Shown here piece by piece: positions 9,198-17,150 of a stretch of 64,000 nucleotides of DNA (its first letter is position 1; each line of letters starts with the position of its first letter). The position numbers were made by a program, and so were the translations under genes. The stretch spans positions 4,712,001 to 4,776,000 of the forward strand of contig NZ_CP140772.1 in NCBI RefSeq assembly GCF_037893185.1. The letters run 5' to 3'. Under the pieces are notes generated by a model, which saw only the letters and a list, made by a program, of their open reading frames with translations, was not told where the DNA came from and searched no databases. The stretch comes from Chitinophaga sp. 180180018-3. Its GTDB lineage: Bacteria; Bacteroidota; Bacteroidia; Chitinophagales; Chitinophagaceae.

Positions 9198-9217
9198 TCA
9201 AAACTTAAAAGAGTAAC

Positions 9218-10477
9218 ATGCAAAGGTTAACCGTGAGGAACCGTTGGGAGGCGATTTGTAAAGCTATCAGCAATATTCCTGTTAAGTATTTATTTGGTTT
9301 GTTCCTGTTAATGGCGGTGGCCGTATCCATTCATTCCTGGTATTCGTCTAAAGACATGCCACTGGAGCTGTCGGACTGGACCCGTTATAACAACTTCGTT
9401 ATTTTCAAGCGGTCTTTTTTCCACCTGATTCATCAGCAGGATCTGTACCTCTATTATCCCTGCGAGTATTTCGATCTCTATAAGTATAGTCCTTCTTTTG
9501 CCTTGTGGATGGGGCTTTTCGCCTGGATGCCGGATCTGCCGGCGCTGATCTGCTGGAACCTGATGAACGTAGCGGTGTTCATCATGGCAATGAAGGTGTT
9601 GCCTATAAAGAACAAAAAGTTGCCGGTGATGCTGTTGTTCCTGGCAATTGATATGATGATAGCGCTCACCAGTTCCCAGATCAATGTGCTCATGGCGGGT
9701 GTATTCATACTGGCCTGGTATTGCATGGAGAATAAAAAAATATGGCTGGCCGCGCTGTTGCTGGTGTTTACGGTATATATCAAGATATTCGGGGTAGTGG
9801 CAATGTCGTTGTTCCTGTTGTATCCTCAGCGCTGGAAATCGGCCTTATATACAATATTCTGGGCGGCTGTTATCGCGGTAATGCCGCTGGTAGTAGTATC
9901 CTGGGATCAGCTGATGTTCCTTTACAAAAGCTGGGCGCATCTGCTGACGCATGATTACTCTGTTTCCTATGGCGTATCTGTGATGGGCTGGTGGCATACC
10001 TGGTTCCACCTGACCTTTAACAAACAACTCTTTGTATTGACGGCAGCCGTTATATTCATGCTGCCCTTCATTCCGATCCTCTATAAAAAAGAAAAGCAGT
10101 ACAACCTGAGCATGCTTGCGTCTGTACTGATCTGGGTGGTGATATTCAATCACAAGGGGGAATCGCCTACTTACATTATTGCATTAACCGGCGTAGCGAT
10201 CTGGTACTTTACGCAGGATAGGCCGTCGGGATTGGATACGGCGCTGGTGGTACTTACACTGGTATTCACTTCCTTCTCTTCTACCGACCTGATCACGCCG
10301 TATTGGATCGCCAGGAATTATGTGGAGCCCTATGCGGTAAAAGCAGTGTTCTGCTCCATCGTCTGGCTGAAGATAGTGCTGGAGCCGTTCTTCGTGAAGC
10401 AGGAAGTACCTGCTGTTTCCAGCGACCTAAGCGAAAATATCCGCCTAGGTCACCAGAAGCTGGAGCCTACCAGCTAG
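9218..10477 (+). CDS. Polytopic membrane protein, GT87/DUF2029-like glycosyltransferase
   Basis: The 419-residue protein has about ten hydrophobic segments and an extracytoplasmic loop after the first one (SKDMPLELSDWTRYNNFVIF, then YYPCEYFDLYKYSPSFALWM). This is the layout of GT-C polyprenol-phosphate-dependent mannosyl/arabinosyl transferases of the DUF2029 type. An acidic residue pair in the first loop would be the metal or donor site in such enzymes. It would transfer a sugar from a lipid-linked donor at the outer face of the inner membrane. It stands alone, and the following PhnA gene converges on it with 9 bp between stops. Confidence 0.72.
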   Translation: MQRLTVRNRWEAICKAISNIPVKYLFGLFLLMAVAVSIHSWYSSKDMPLELSDWTRYNNFVIFKRSFFHLIHQQDLYLYYPCEYFDLYKYSPSFALWMGLFAWMPDLPALICWNLMNVAVFIMAMKVLPIKNKKLPVMLLFLAIDMMIALTSSQINVLMAGVFILAWYCMENKKIWLAALLLVFTVYIKIFGVVAMSLFLLYPQRWKSALYTIFWAAVIAVMPLVVVSWDQLMFLYKSWAHLLTHDYSVSYGVSVMGWWHTWFHLTFNKQLFVLTAAVIFMLPFIPILYKKEKQYNLSMLASVLIWVVIFNHKGESPTYIIALTGVAIWYFTQDRPSGLDTALVVLTLVFTSFSSTDLITPYWIARNYVEPYAVKAVFCSIVWLKIVLEPFFVKQEVPAVSSDLSENIRLGHQKLEPTS

Positions 10478-10486
10478 TGCAGGCTC

Positions 10487-11068
10487 TTATTGTTGTTTCC
10501 GTAAATATTTTGTGAGGATGACAATTGTTTGTCCTTCTATCTTTCCTTCGATCTGTTCGGTATTATCTGGTACCAGGCGGATATTTTTCACGACGGTACC
10601 TAATTTGGCATTCAGGGTAGATCCTTTTACATCCAGCGATTTGGTGAGGACTACCGTGTCGCCGTTCAGGAGTTGCTGGCCGTTACAATCGCGGTGCAGT
10701 TCTACGGAGCCATCGCTTTCATGATCGCCGGTAGCTTTGGCCCAGGCCAGTGCTTCATCGTTCAGGTAAATCATATCCAGGCTGTCGGCCGCCCAGCTTT
10801 CGTTGCGTAAACGGTTGAGCATTCGCCAGGATACTACCTGTACGCCCGGAACTTCGCTCCACATGGAGGTGGTGAGGCATTGCCAGTGCTGATTGTCCAG
10901 TTCGGCTTTTTTCTCAATCTGGGCTTTACAGGTATCACAGATCATGATACAGTTGTCCTCATCTGTATAGGTTTGTGGCGGAACTTCGTAGATGCTCAGA
11001 TTGGTTGCCGCCTCGCATAATTCGCAATGCCCGTTGCTTCTTTGGGCTAATAGTTCGTTCAGCTTCAT
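10487..11068 (-). CDS. PhnA-domain zinc-ribbon protein
   Basis: The protein has an N-terminal zinc ribbon (HCELCEAATNLSIYEVPP followed by CIMICDTC) and a C-terminal PhnA domain (LNGDTVVLTKSLDVKG to IEGQTIVILTKYLRK). PhnA proteins were named from a phosphonate gene cluster, but their role is unresolved and this locus has no C-P lyase genes. I place the start at the ATG at 11066-11068 (193 residues). The longer frame begins with a TTG that lies inside the likely promoter box at 11090-11097. Confidence 0.85.
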   Translation of the reverse strand: MKLNELLAQRSNGHCELCEAATNLSIYEVPPQTYTDEDNCIMICDTCKAQIEKKAELDNQHWQCLTTSMWSEVPGVQVVSWRMLNRLRNESWAADSLDMIYLNDEALAWAKATGDHESDGSVELHRDCNGQQLLNGDTVVLTKSLDVKGSTLNAKLGTVVKNIRLVPDNTEQIEGKIEGQTIVILTKYLRKQQ

Positions 11069-11089
11069 ATTGTCCTTTAAAAATGGGCA

Positions 11090-11097
11090 CAAAGGTA
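11090..11097 (-). promoter_or_regulatory. -7 box upstream of the PhnA gene
   Basis: Read on the minus strand, TACCTTTG fits TAnnTTTG and lies 22 bp before the ATG at 11068. The -33 region falls in the outer arm of the large palindrome that begins at about 11101. Confidence 0.5.
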
Positions 11098-11100
11098 CGA

Positions 11101-11233
11101 GAAAGAATTAGGAATGAAGAATGTGGAATTAAGAAATAATGCGAAAACCTCAGCGGATATTGCCGTTTGACAACATTATCCGCTGAGGTTTTCGCATTAT
11201 TTCTTAATTCTTCATTCCCTTTTCTTAATTCTT
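11101..11233. repeat. Long palindromic element, copy A
   Basis: Perfect 34-bp inverted arms lie at 11126-11159 and 11177-11210 around a 17-base loop. Outside them are imperfect extensions rich in GAATTAAGAA and GGAATGAAGAA. The outer right arm (about 11193-11233, read on the minus strand) matches the outer arm of copy C at about 37 of 41 positions. The element sits in the divergent spacer between the PhnA and MBOAT genes and could fold into a very stable hairpin in either transcript. It encodes nothing. Confidence 0.9.
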
Positions 11234-11284
11234 TTTTCCTACCTTCGGCAATCGCAGACAATTCATTGACAACCTGTCCTTTTC

Positions 11285-12721
11285 ATGCTTTTCAACTCAA
11301 TTAATTTTGCCATCTTTCTGCCAATTGTGTTCATATTGTATTGGTTTGTTACCAATAGAAGCCTGAAGGCGCAAAATTTCCTGTTGCTGGTAGCCAGCTA
11401 TTTCTTTTATGCCTGCTGGGATTACCGTTTTCTGTTTCTGCTGATCTTTTCTACATTGCTGGATTACTTTACAGGGATTAAGATGTCGGAAGCCCGGAGT
11501 GAGGGCGCTAAGAAAGGATGGTTCTGGCTGAGCGTGTGTATCAACCTCGGGTTCCTCGGCGTATTCAAGTATTTTAATTTCTTCGCCGGCTCTTTTGCCG
11601 ATGCGATGGGCCTTTTGGGGGTACAGGTTCATCCCTGGGTGTTGCAGGTAGTGCTGCCGGTGGGGATCTCTTTTTATACTTTTCACGGACTGTCGTATGT
11701 GATAGATATTTATAAAAACAGGATACAGCCCGAGCGTAATTTTGTGGTGTACTCTGTTTTCGTCAGCTTCTTTCCGTTGCTGGTAGCCGGACCTATTGAG
11801 CGTGCCACTCACCTGCTGCCGCAGATCAAGCGGGAAAGGGTGTTCAGCTATCCTCAGGCGGTAGATGGTTTCCGGCAAATATTGTGGGGCATGTTCAAGA
11901 AAGTGGTGATTGCCGACAACTGTGCTTATTATGCCAATCTTATCTTCAATAATTATCAGCACTATTCCGGCAGTACGCTGTTGATGGGAGCGTTATTCTT
12001 TACGTTCCAGATCTACTGCGACTTTTCCGGTTACTCTGATATTGCGTTAGGTACAGCAAAGCTGTTCGGCATCGACCTGCTGCGTAATTTTGCCTATCCG
12101 TATTTCTCCAGGGATATAGCAGAATTCTGGCGACGCTGGCATATTTCGTTATCGTCGTGGTTCCGGGATTACCTTTACATTCCGTTGGGAGGCAGCAAGG
12201 GCAGCACCTGGATGAAGGTCAGGAATACCTTTATCATTTTCCTGGTCAGTGGTTTCTGGCACGGCGCTAACTGGACCTTCATTGTATGGGGGGCATTAAA
12301 TGCGCTGTATATCATGCCACTGGTGATCTTCAACAGGAACCGCAACAACCTGGAAATAGTGGCGCAGGGCAGAATGCTGCCAGGTTTACGGGAGATATTA
12401 CAAATGCTGGTGACATTCACCCTAACGACCTTTGCCTGGATTGTTTTCCGTTCGGAAAACATCTCACAGGCATACCACTATATCAGCGGCATCTTTTCGC
12501 GTTCCTTATTCAAACAGCCGGAACTGATGCCCATCAAGGAGATCGTGCTGATCAGCATATTCATGATTATTGAGTGGATGGGGAGGGAACAACCTTATGC
12601 TATTGCCCGGCTGGGCTTCCGCAGGCCCCGGGTATTCCGCTGGGCAGTGTACTACGTTATCCTGTTCTGTATCTTTTATTTCGCGGGTACAGATCAGCAA
12701 TTTATTTATTTCCAGTTTTAA
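11285..12721 (+). CDS. MBOAT-family O-acyltransferase (AlgI/DltB-like)
   Basis: The 478-residue polytopic protein carries the MBOAT signature, including a conserved histidine in SGFWHGANWTFIVWG, the segment FAYPYFSRDIAEFWRRWHISLS, and a C-terminal FAWIVFRSENISQA. These enzymes pass an acyl group, usually acetyl, across the inner membrane to a secreted polysaccharide or cell-wall polymer. It forms an operon with the SGNH-type gene starting 2 bp after its stop. This is the usual pairing of an MBOAT pore with a periplasmic partner that completes transfer. The polymer is unknown. Confidence 0.93.
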   Translation: MLFNSINFAIFLPIVFILYWFVTNRSLKAQNFLLLVASYFFYACWDYRFLFLLIFSTLLDYFTGIKMSEARSEGAKKGWFWLSVCINLGFLGVFKYFNFFAGSFADAMGLLGVQVHPWVLQVVLPVGISFYTFHGLSYVIDIYKNRIQPERNFVVYSVFVSFFPLLVAGPIERATHLLPQIKRERVFSYPQAVDGFRQILWGMFKKVVIADNCAYYANLIFNNYQHYSGSTLLMGALFFTFQIYCDFSGYSDIALGTAKLFGIDLLRNFAYPYFSRDIAEFWRRWHISLSSWFRDYLYIPLGGSKGSTWMKVRNTFIIFLVSGFWHGANWTFIVWGALNALYIMPLVIFNRNRNNLEIVAQGRMLPGLREILQMLVTFTLTTFAWIVFRSENISQAYHYISGIFSRSLFKQPELMPIKEIVLISIFMIIEWMGREQPYAIARLGFRRPRVFRWAVYYVILFCIFYFAGTDQQFIYFQF

Positions 12722-12723
12722 GC

Positions 12724-13632
12724 ATGAAGAATATTATTATAAAAACGGGCATCTTTCTTTTACCGGTGATAATACTTGCATTGGTATTTGAGACAATGTT
12801 GCGCCGTATTCCCAACGAATATTCGTACAAGAACCAGTATATGTTGCAGCATGCCGACAGTATTCAGGTACTGGTATTAGGCAGTTCCCACGGTTACCTC
12901 GATCTGAATCCGGCCTATCTCCCACCGCATACTTTCAACGCGGCGCTCAGCAGCCAGAGCATTGATTACGACCTGCAGATACTTCAGAAATACGATACCT
13001 CCTGGAAAAGTCTGAAATACATTGTACTGCCTGTTTCCTATTTTACCTTATTCAGCAATCTCTCAGAAGCCGGAGAATACTGGCGTGTAAAGTACTACAT
13101 GTTGTATTACCAGTTCCATTCCTCTCATAAATTCAACGAATACACGGAAATACTTTGTGGTAGCCTGGAGCTTAATTTAAGGCGCCTCATCAGATACTAT
13201 CTGCTCCGGCGGCCTGTTGTAGGCTGCGATAGCAACGGCTGGGCAATTCCCTTTCCGGTGAACCAGGATGTAGCAGCCAGCGGGTTTGAAGGCGCCAGAA
13301 AACATAGGGTTGCCAACCTGCAGAAACTATATCCGGCGCATAAGGCCATTTTAGAAGAGATCATTGCTTTTGCGAAGAAGAAAAATGCAAGGGTGCTTTT
13401 TTTTACGGCCCCGGCCTACTCTACTTACTATAACAACCTGGAGCCAAAACAACTGGCGCTTACGCTTTCCACCATGTCTGAACTCGTATCGCAAAACAGT
13501 AATACCAGCTACTATAATTTCCTGCGCGACTCTTCATTCACCCTCAGCGATTTTTATGACGGAGATCATTTGAATGGAGTTGGAGCGGAAAAGATGTCGA
13601 AGAAAATAGATAGCCTGCTTCGCAGGAATTAA
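12724..13632 (+). CDS. SGNH-fold membrane-anchored protein, partner of the MBOAT acyltransferase
   Basis: The ATG at 12724, 2 bp after the MBOAT stop, gives 302 residues with an N-terminal membrane anchor (GIFLLPVIILALVFETM). A longer in-frame extension into the MBOAT gene is rejected. The SGNH-like blocks are VLVLGSSHGYLDLNP (candidate nucleophile serine) and FYDGDHLNGVGAEKM (candidate Asp and His). The protein would face the periplasm and move acetyl groups onto, or off, a glycan in the manner of AlgJ/AlgX/DltD. The last codon and stop are supplied by the left arm of palindrome copy B. Confidence 0.85.
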   Translation: MKNIIIKTGIFLLPVIILALVFETMLRRIPNEYSYKNQYMLQHADSIQVLVLGSSHGYLDLNPAYLPPHTFNAALSSQSIDYDLQILQKYDTSWKSLKYIVLPVSYFTLFSNLSEAGEYWRVKYYMLYYQFHSSHKFNEYTEILCGSLELNLRRLIRYYLLRRPVVGCDSNGWAIPFPVNQDVAASGFEGARKHRVANLQKLYPAHKAILEEIIAFAKKKNARVLFFTAPAYSTYYNNLEPKQLALTLSTMSELVSQNSNTSYYNFLRDSSFTLSDFYDGDHLNGVGAEKMSKKIDSLLRRN

Positions 13633-13742
13633 GAATAGGGAATGAATAATGAAGAATGACAGCGGAGATAGTAAACGCGAAGATCATATTCGCTACTATC
13701 TCCGCTGTCATTCTTCATTATTCATTCCCTATTCTTAATTCT
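13625..13742. repeat. Long palindromic element, copy B
   Basis: Perfect 48-bp arms lie at 13626-13673 and 13694-13741, with a short imperfectly paired tip. The outer end reads GAATTAAGAATAGGGAA, as in copy C. The left arm contains the stop codon of the SGNH gene (13630-13632). The right arm encodes the last seven residues (ELRIGNE) and stop of the convergent oxidoreductase gene. A bidirectional terminator function is likely from position. Confidence 0.93.
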
Positions 13743-14731
13743 ACTGTCGTTCCATTCCTCTTCCTGCTTTCATCAGCAGCTTCCATGAAGGCCATCATTT
13801 CGAGCGTTTCTGCCGGAGGCACCGGAGGGATACCGCTTTCGAAGAAGGCGGTGATTTGTTTCACCAGCGGCACATAGGAATTGAAGTCGCCGATGGGTGC
13901 GATGGCTTTTTCACCGAATGCGTGGCCACCGAAGCCATAGGGGCCTTTCTTCACACCGCGGAGGGTACCGATTCGTCCATCGGCCCATACAGCGGTGATG
14001 TAATCCATGTCGGGCTGAGTGATGCGGGTGAGTTTTTTACAGCCGGTGCCCATGATGGCGTAGAGCATTTCCACGCCGTGAATGCCATACCAGAAAAGAT
14101 CCGGATGGGTTGATTCTGTAGGAGATGGCGTGTAAATATCCGCTCCTGTTACTTTGCCGATGCTGCCGTTTCTTACCTGCTGGATACTTTCAATAAAGCG
14201 AAGTGCGGAGGAGGTGAATACCGGCACTTTGTATTGCTGAGCGGCATTGAATATAGCTTTGGCATCTGCGAGAGAAGCAGCGATTGGTTTATCGATGAAT
14301 ACCCGTTTGCCTGCTTTGAAAACAGGGATAGCCTGTTCGAGATGTACTCTGCCATCGTTGGATTCCAGGAGTACTACGTCGCATTTCTTCAGTAGTTGCG
14401 GAATCGTGTCTACGATTTCCACGCCCAGTTCTTTGACGTGTTTGAGATTTCCCGGTACCATTTCCAGGCTGGAGGCGATGTCTTTACTACCTTGCGCATA
14501 GGCGGCTACCACGTGGTATCCGAGGAAAGCGGGATCGGGTACGGCGGCATTCAGCATTTTAGTGAACTCGACACTATGCGAAGTATCCAGGCCGATGATG
14601 CCTACCCTGCGGCCTGCGGTGGGCAGTGTGCCTGCCAGCAGTTTCTCTGCATTTCCGACCAGTCCGAGGCCGAGGCCGGCCAGTGTGGTGTTGCGGATAA
14701 ACTGCCGGCGGCTGTTTGAAGCACTGTTCAT
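13718..14731 (-). CDS. Gfo/Idh/MocA oxidoreductase with Tat signal
   Basis: The 337-residue protein begins with a twin-arginine signal (SRRQFIRNTTLAGLGLGLVG), so it is likely exported folded with its NAD(P) cofactor. The Rossmann part (about 40-160) and the motif VFIDKPIAAS contain the lysine-proline pair typical of the family. HGVEMLYAIMG is the later histidine helix. Family members oxidise or reduce sugars and cyclitols. It is the last gene of the sugar operon, 15 bp after the previous one. Its final seven residues are encoded inside palindrome copy B, which suggests the native 3' end was replaced. Confidence 0.92.
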   Translation of the reverse strand: MNSASNSRRQFIRNTTLAGLGLGLVGNAEKLLAGTLPTAGRRVGIIGLDTSHSVEFTKMLNAAVPDPAFLGYHVVAAYAQGSKDIASSLEMVPGNLKHVKELGVEIVDTIPQLLKKCDVVLLESNDGRVHLEQAIPVFKAGKRVFIDKPIAASLADAKAIFNAAQQYKVPVFTSSALRFIESIQQVRNGSIGKVTGADIYTPSPTESTHPDLFWYGIHGVEMLYAIMGTGCKKLTRITQPDMDYITAVWADGRIGTLRGVKKGPYGFGGHAFGEKAIAPIGDFNSYVPLVKQITAFFESGIPPVPPAETLEMMAFMEAADESRKRNGTTVELRIGNE

Positions 14732-14746
14732 TCCTGTTGTTTTGAA

Positions 14747-15940
14747 TTATTTTACTATTTCTATGATCTTACCACTTTGTTTCTCTTTCAGGATCAGCTT
14801 AGTGCTGCCGAAGTGCGTAATTTCTTCTTTGATGAGATAGTGTTGCTCATCGTAATCCACCAGTGTAGCAGGTTTGCTGAGGCCTGTTTGTCCTCTCCAA
14901 ATATCCAGCTGTACCGGTTCCCACAGTTTGCTGGCAGCGCTGCGATAGGCGGCATCCAGGATGGCGTTCACTACATAGCCGTCGTAGAAAGTTTCTCTTG
15001 GTGCGCGTTTTTCTTCGATGGCATCAAACATATCGGCGAACATGTGGTTGTAGCCGAGCTCATTCAGTTCATCTCCTACAGGGAACAGCCAGCCACTGTT
15101 GCTTTCTGCTTTTTCTGCCACATAGTCGGCGCCTTTTCCGGTAGTGAACATATCGAAACCGGTACGCAGGAAGCTGTTCAGCCAGATCGTACCTTCGGTG
15201 CCCATTACTTCGTCGCGCAGATCGAGGCCACCGCGGAATGTCCAGCTAACTTCAAACTGACCAATGGCGCCGTTTTCATACTTCACCAGTGCAATGGCAT
15301 GGTCTTCCGCTTCGATAGGTTTTACCTGTGTATCTGCCCAACACATAACTTCCACCGGCCTGATATCTTTCCCGATAAAGCTGCGGGAAATTTCCACGCA
15401 ATGACAGCCCAGATCGAGGATACATCCGCCTCCGGCCTGTTCCTTATCCCAGAACCAGTCGCTGTGCGGACCAGGATGTGTTTCCCTCGATTTTGCCCAG
15501 AGGATACGGCCTAAGGCGCCATCCTGCACACTTTGCAGCGCTTTGGAAAATTTCGGCGTATATACCAGGTCTTCCATATAAGCATGGAAGATGCCTGCTT
15601 TTTCTACTGCCAGCAGCATACGTTTGGCTTCTTCTGCATTACGACCCAGCGGCTTGGTGCAGATCACTGCTTTTTTATGTTTGCAGCATAATTCCACTGC
15701 TGCTTCATGCAGATGATTAGGCAGGGCAATACATACCACATCTACTTCCGGATGACTGATTGCTTCTTCCATGGAGGTAGTGGTATGCGGCACGTTATAA
15801 TCGGCCGCAAACTGCTGTACGCTTGCTTCCCTGCGTGAGTAAATGCTGACTATTTTATCCCTGCTTCTTTGTCCCTGTATGGAATCGGCATAGAACCTGC
15901 CGATGAAACCTCCGCCCAGCATGGCAATTTTTCTTCCCAT
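14747..15940 (-). CDS. Gfo/Idh/MocA family oxidoreductase (cytoplasmic)
   Basis: The 397-residue protein starts directly with a dinucleotide-binding loop ([17 protein letters not shown]) and has no signal peptide. [16 protein letters not shown] corresponds to the catalytic-lysine region (KP), and [14 protein letters not shown] to the histidine-bearing helix. It should carry out NAD(P)-linked oxidation or reduction of a sugar or inositol-like substrate in the cytoplasm. It lies between the permease (10 bp) and the exported paralogue (15 bp), consistent with a pathway in which one enzyme acts outside and one inside the inner membrane. Confidence 0.93.
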   Translation of the reverse strand: MGRKIAMLGGGFIGRFYADSIQGQRSRDKIVSIYSRREASVQQFAADYNVPHTTTSMEEAISHPEVDVVCIALPNHLHEAAVELCCKHKKAVICTKPLGRNAEEAKRMLLAVEKAGIFHAYMEDLVYTPKFSKALQSVQDGALGRILWAKSRETHPGPHSDWFWDKEQAGGGCILDLGCHCVEISRSFIGKDIRPVEVMCWADTQVKPIEAEDHAIALVKYENGAIGQFEVSWTFRGGLDLRDEVMGTEGTIWLNSFLRTGFDMFTTGKGADYVAEKAESNSGWLFPVGDELNELGYNHMFADMFDAIEEKRAPRETFYDGYVVNAILDAAYRSAASKLWEPVQLDIWRGQTGLSKPATLVDYDEQHYLIKEEITHFGSTKLILKEKQSGKIIEIVK

Positions 15941-15950
15941 AAAAAAGTTT

Positions 15951-17147
15951 TTATTGTTTGTTTTTGTTTTCCCTGAATAGAAAGATAAAAAGTATCATCA
16001 CTCCCATCGTAATTATGGCGGGCATCAGCCAGATGTTTGTCCAGTGATATTGTATGTTGTTACCCGTAGCAACACTGTATTTCAGCGCTACAAAGCCCGA
16101 CACATAAGAGCCCAGCAGCATCCCTACACCATAGGTAGCAAACGTAATGAGCCCTTGCGCGGCACTCTTCACCGCCTGCCCTGCCTTATGATCTGTATAT
16201 ATCTGTCCGGTTACAAAAAAGAAATCATAACATACGCCATGCAGGAGAATGCCTCCATACAACATCCAGACCAGTGAATGATTATCACCGAATGCGAAGA
16301 ACACATAACGAAGTATCCAGCAGCACATACCAGTGAGCAGCATTTTCTTCACTCCCAGCCGGCTGAACAGGAAAGGCATCAGCAGCAGGAATGCAAACTC
16401 AGATACCTGGCCCAGCGTCATTTTCCCGGCAGCATTTACCATCCCGGTACTGTTGAGAAAAGGATTGGTTAAGCTGTAGTAGAACGATAACGGAATACAA
16501 ATGCAGATGGCGGCTATAAAGAATACCACGTATGTACGGTCTTTGAATAGTATCAGCGCATCCAGTCCCAGTATATCCGCCAGTTTCACCTGCCGCCGTA
16601 CCGGTGGCGCCGGTGGCAGCAAAAAGCTGTACAGGCCCAGCAGCAACGAACTGCCGGCGGCTATACGAAAAGGCATGGCGGTGGCTTCTACCTCCAGTGA
16701 TCCTATGAGCAGTCCGGCTGCGATCCATCCTACGGTGCCGAATACACGAACAGACGGGAACTCTTTCCCGGGCTCTTCCATCTGCCGGAAGGATACGGCG
16801 TTGGCGAGCGACATGGTAGGCATATAGAGCAATGTATACAACAGGATAAGCCACCAGAAGCTGTTGAAATCGGGCACCATGCTGATCCGGTAAAGCACTG
16901 CAGCCCCGGCGAGGTGCAGTACAGCCAGCACATGTTGCGCTGAGAAAAATCTGTCGGCTACCAGGCCTACAAAAAACGGCGAAATGATAGCGGCGATCGA
17001 CAGGTTAGCATAGGCAGCACCTACCTGCACTGCATCCGCTTTCAGCGATGCCATGAGATAGGTGCCCATGGTTACGTACCATGCGCCCCAGATAAAATAC
17101 TGAAGCAGCATCAGTACAGATAAACGGATTCGAACGGACGGAGACAT
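15951..17147 (-). CDS. NupG-like MFS permease (nucleoside/sugar:H+ symporter)
   Basis: The 398-residue protein has about twelve membrane segments and begins [20 protein letters not shown], the signature start of the NupG/XapB nucleoside symporter group. In Bacteroidota, members next to Gfo/Idh/MocA and ThuA genes more often seem to carry sugars or glycosides than nucleosides; that is an inference from context. It probably imports the product of the periplasmic reactions of this operon. Gene spacing is 3 bp to the gene upstream and 10 bp to the gene downstream. Confidence 0.88.
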   Translation of the reverse strand: MSPSVRIRLSVLMLLQYFIWGAWYVTMGTYLMASLKADAVQVGAAYANLSIAAIISPFFVGLVADRFFSAQHVLAVLHLAGAAVLYRISMVPDFNSFWWLILLYTLLYMPTMSLANAVSFRQMEEPGKEFPSVRVFGTVGWIAAGLLIGSLEVEATAMPFRIAAGSSLLLGLYSFLLPPAPPVRRQVKLADILGLDALILFKDRTYVVFFIAAICICIPLSFYYSLTNPFLNSTGMVNAAGKMTLGQVSEFAFLLLMPFLFSRLGVKKMLLTGMCCWILRYVFFAFGDNHSLVWMLYGGILLHGVCYDFFFVTGQIYTDHKAGQAVKSAAQGLITFATYGVGMLLGSYVSGFVALKYSVATGNNIQYHWTNIWLMPAIITMGVMILFIFLFRENKNKQ

Positions 17148-17150
17148 AAC

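Larger units (their letters stand above)
8716..9217. other. AT-rich divergent intergenic region
   Basis: These 502 bp separate the divergent GH2 and GT87-like genes and contain no credible reading frame. They are strongly AT-rich. They hold an inverted repeat GTCTTAA/TTAAGAC (9091-9097 and 9104-9110, six-base spacer), a promoter box near 9136, and a duplicated 12-mer near 9167-9197. The GH2 promoter should lie in the first half but I see no clear box there. Confidence 0.6.

Noticed and set aside
12574..12723. 50-residue N-terminal extension of the SGNH gene
   Set aside because: The extension lies inside the MBOAT coding region and is not needed. The ATG at 12724 gives a proper membrane anchor.
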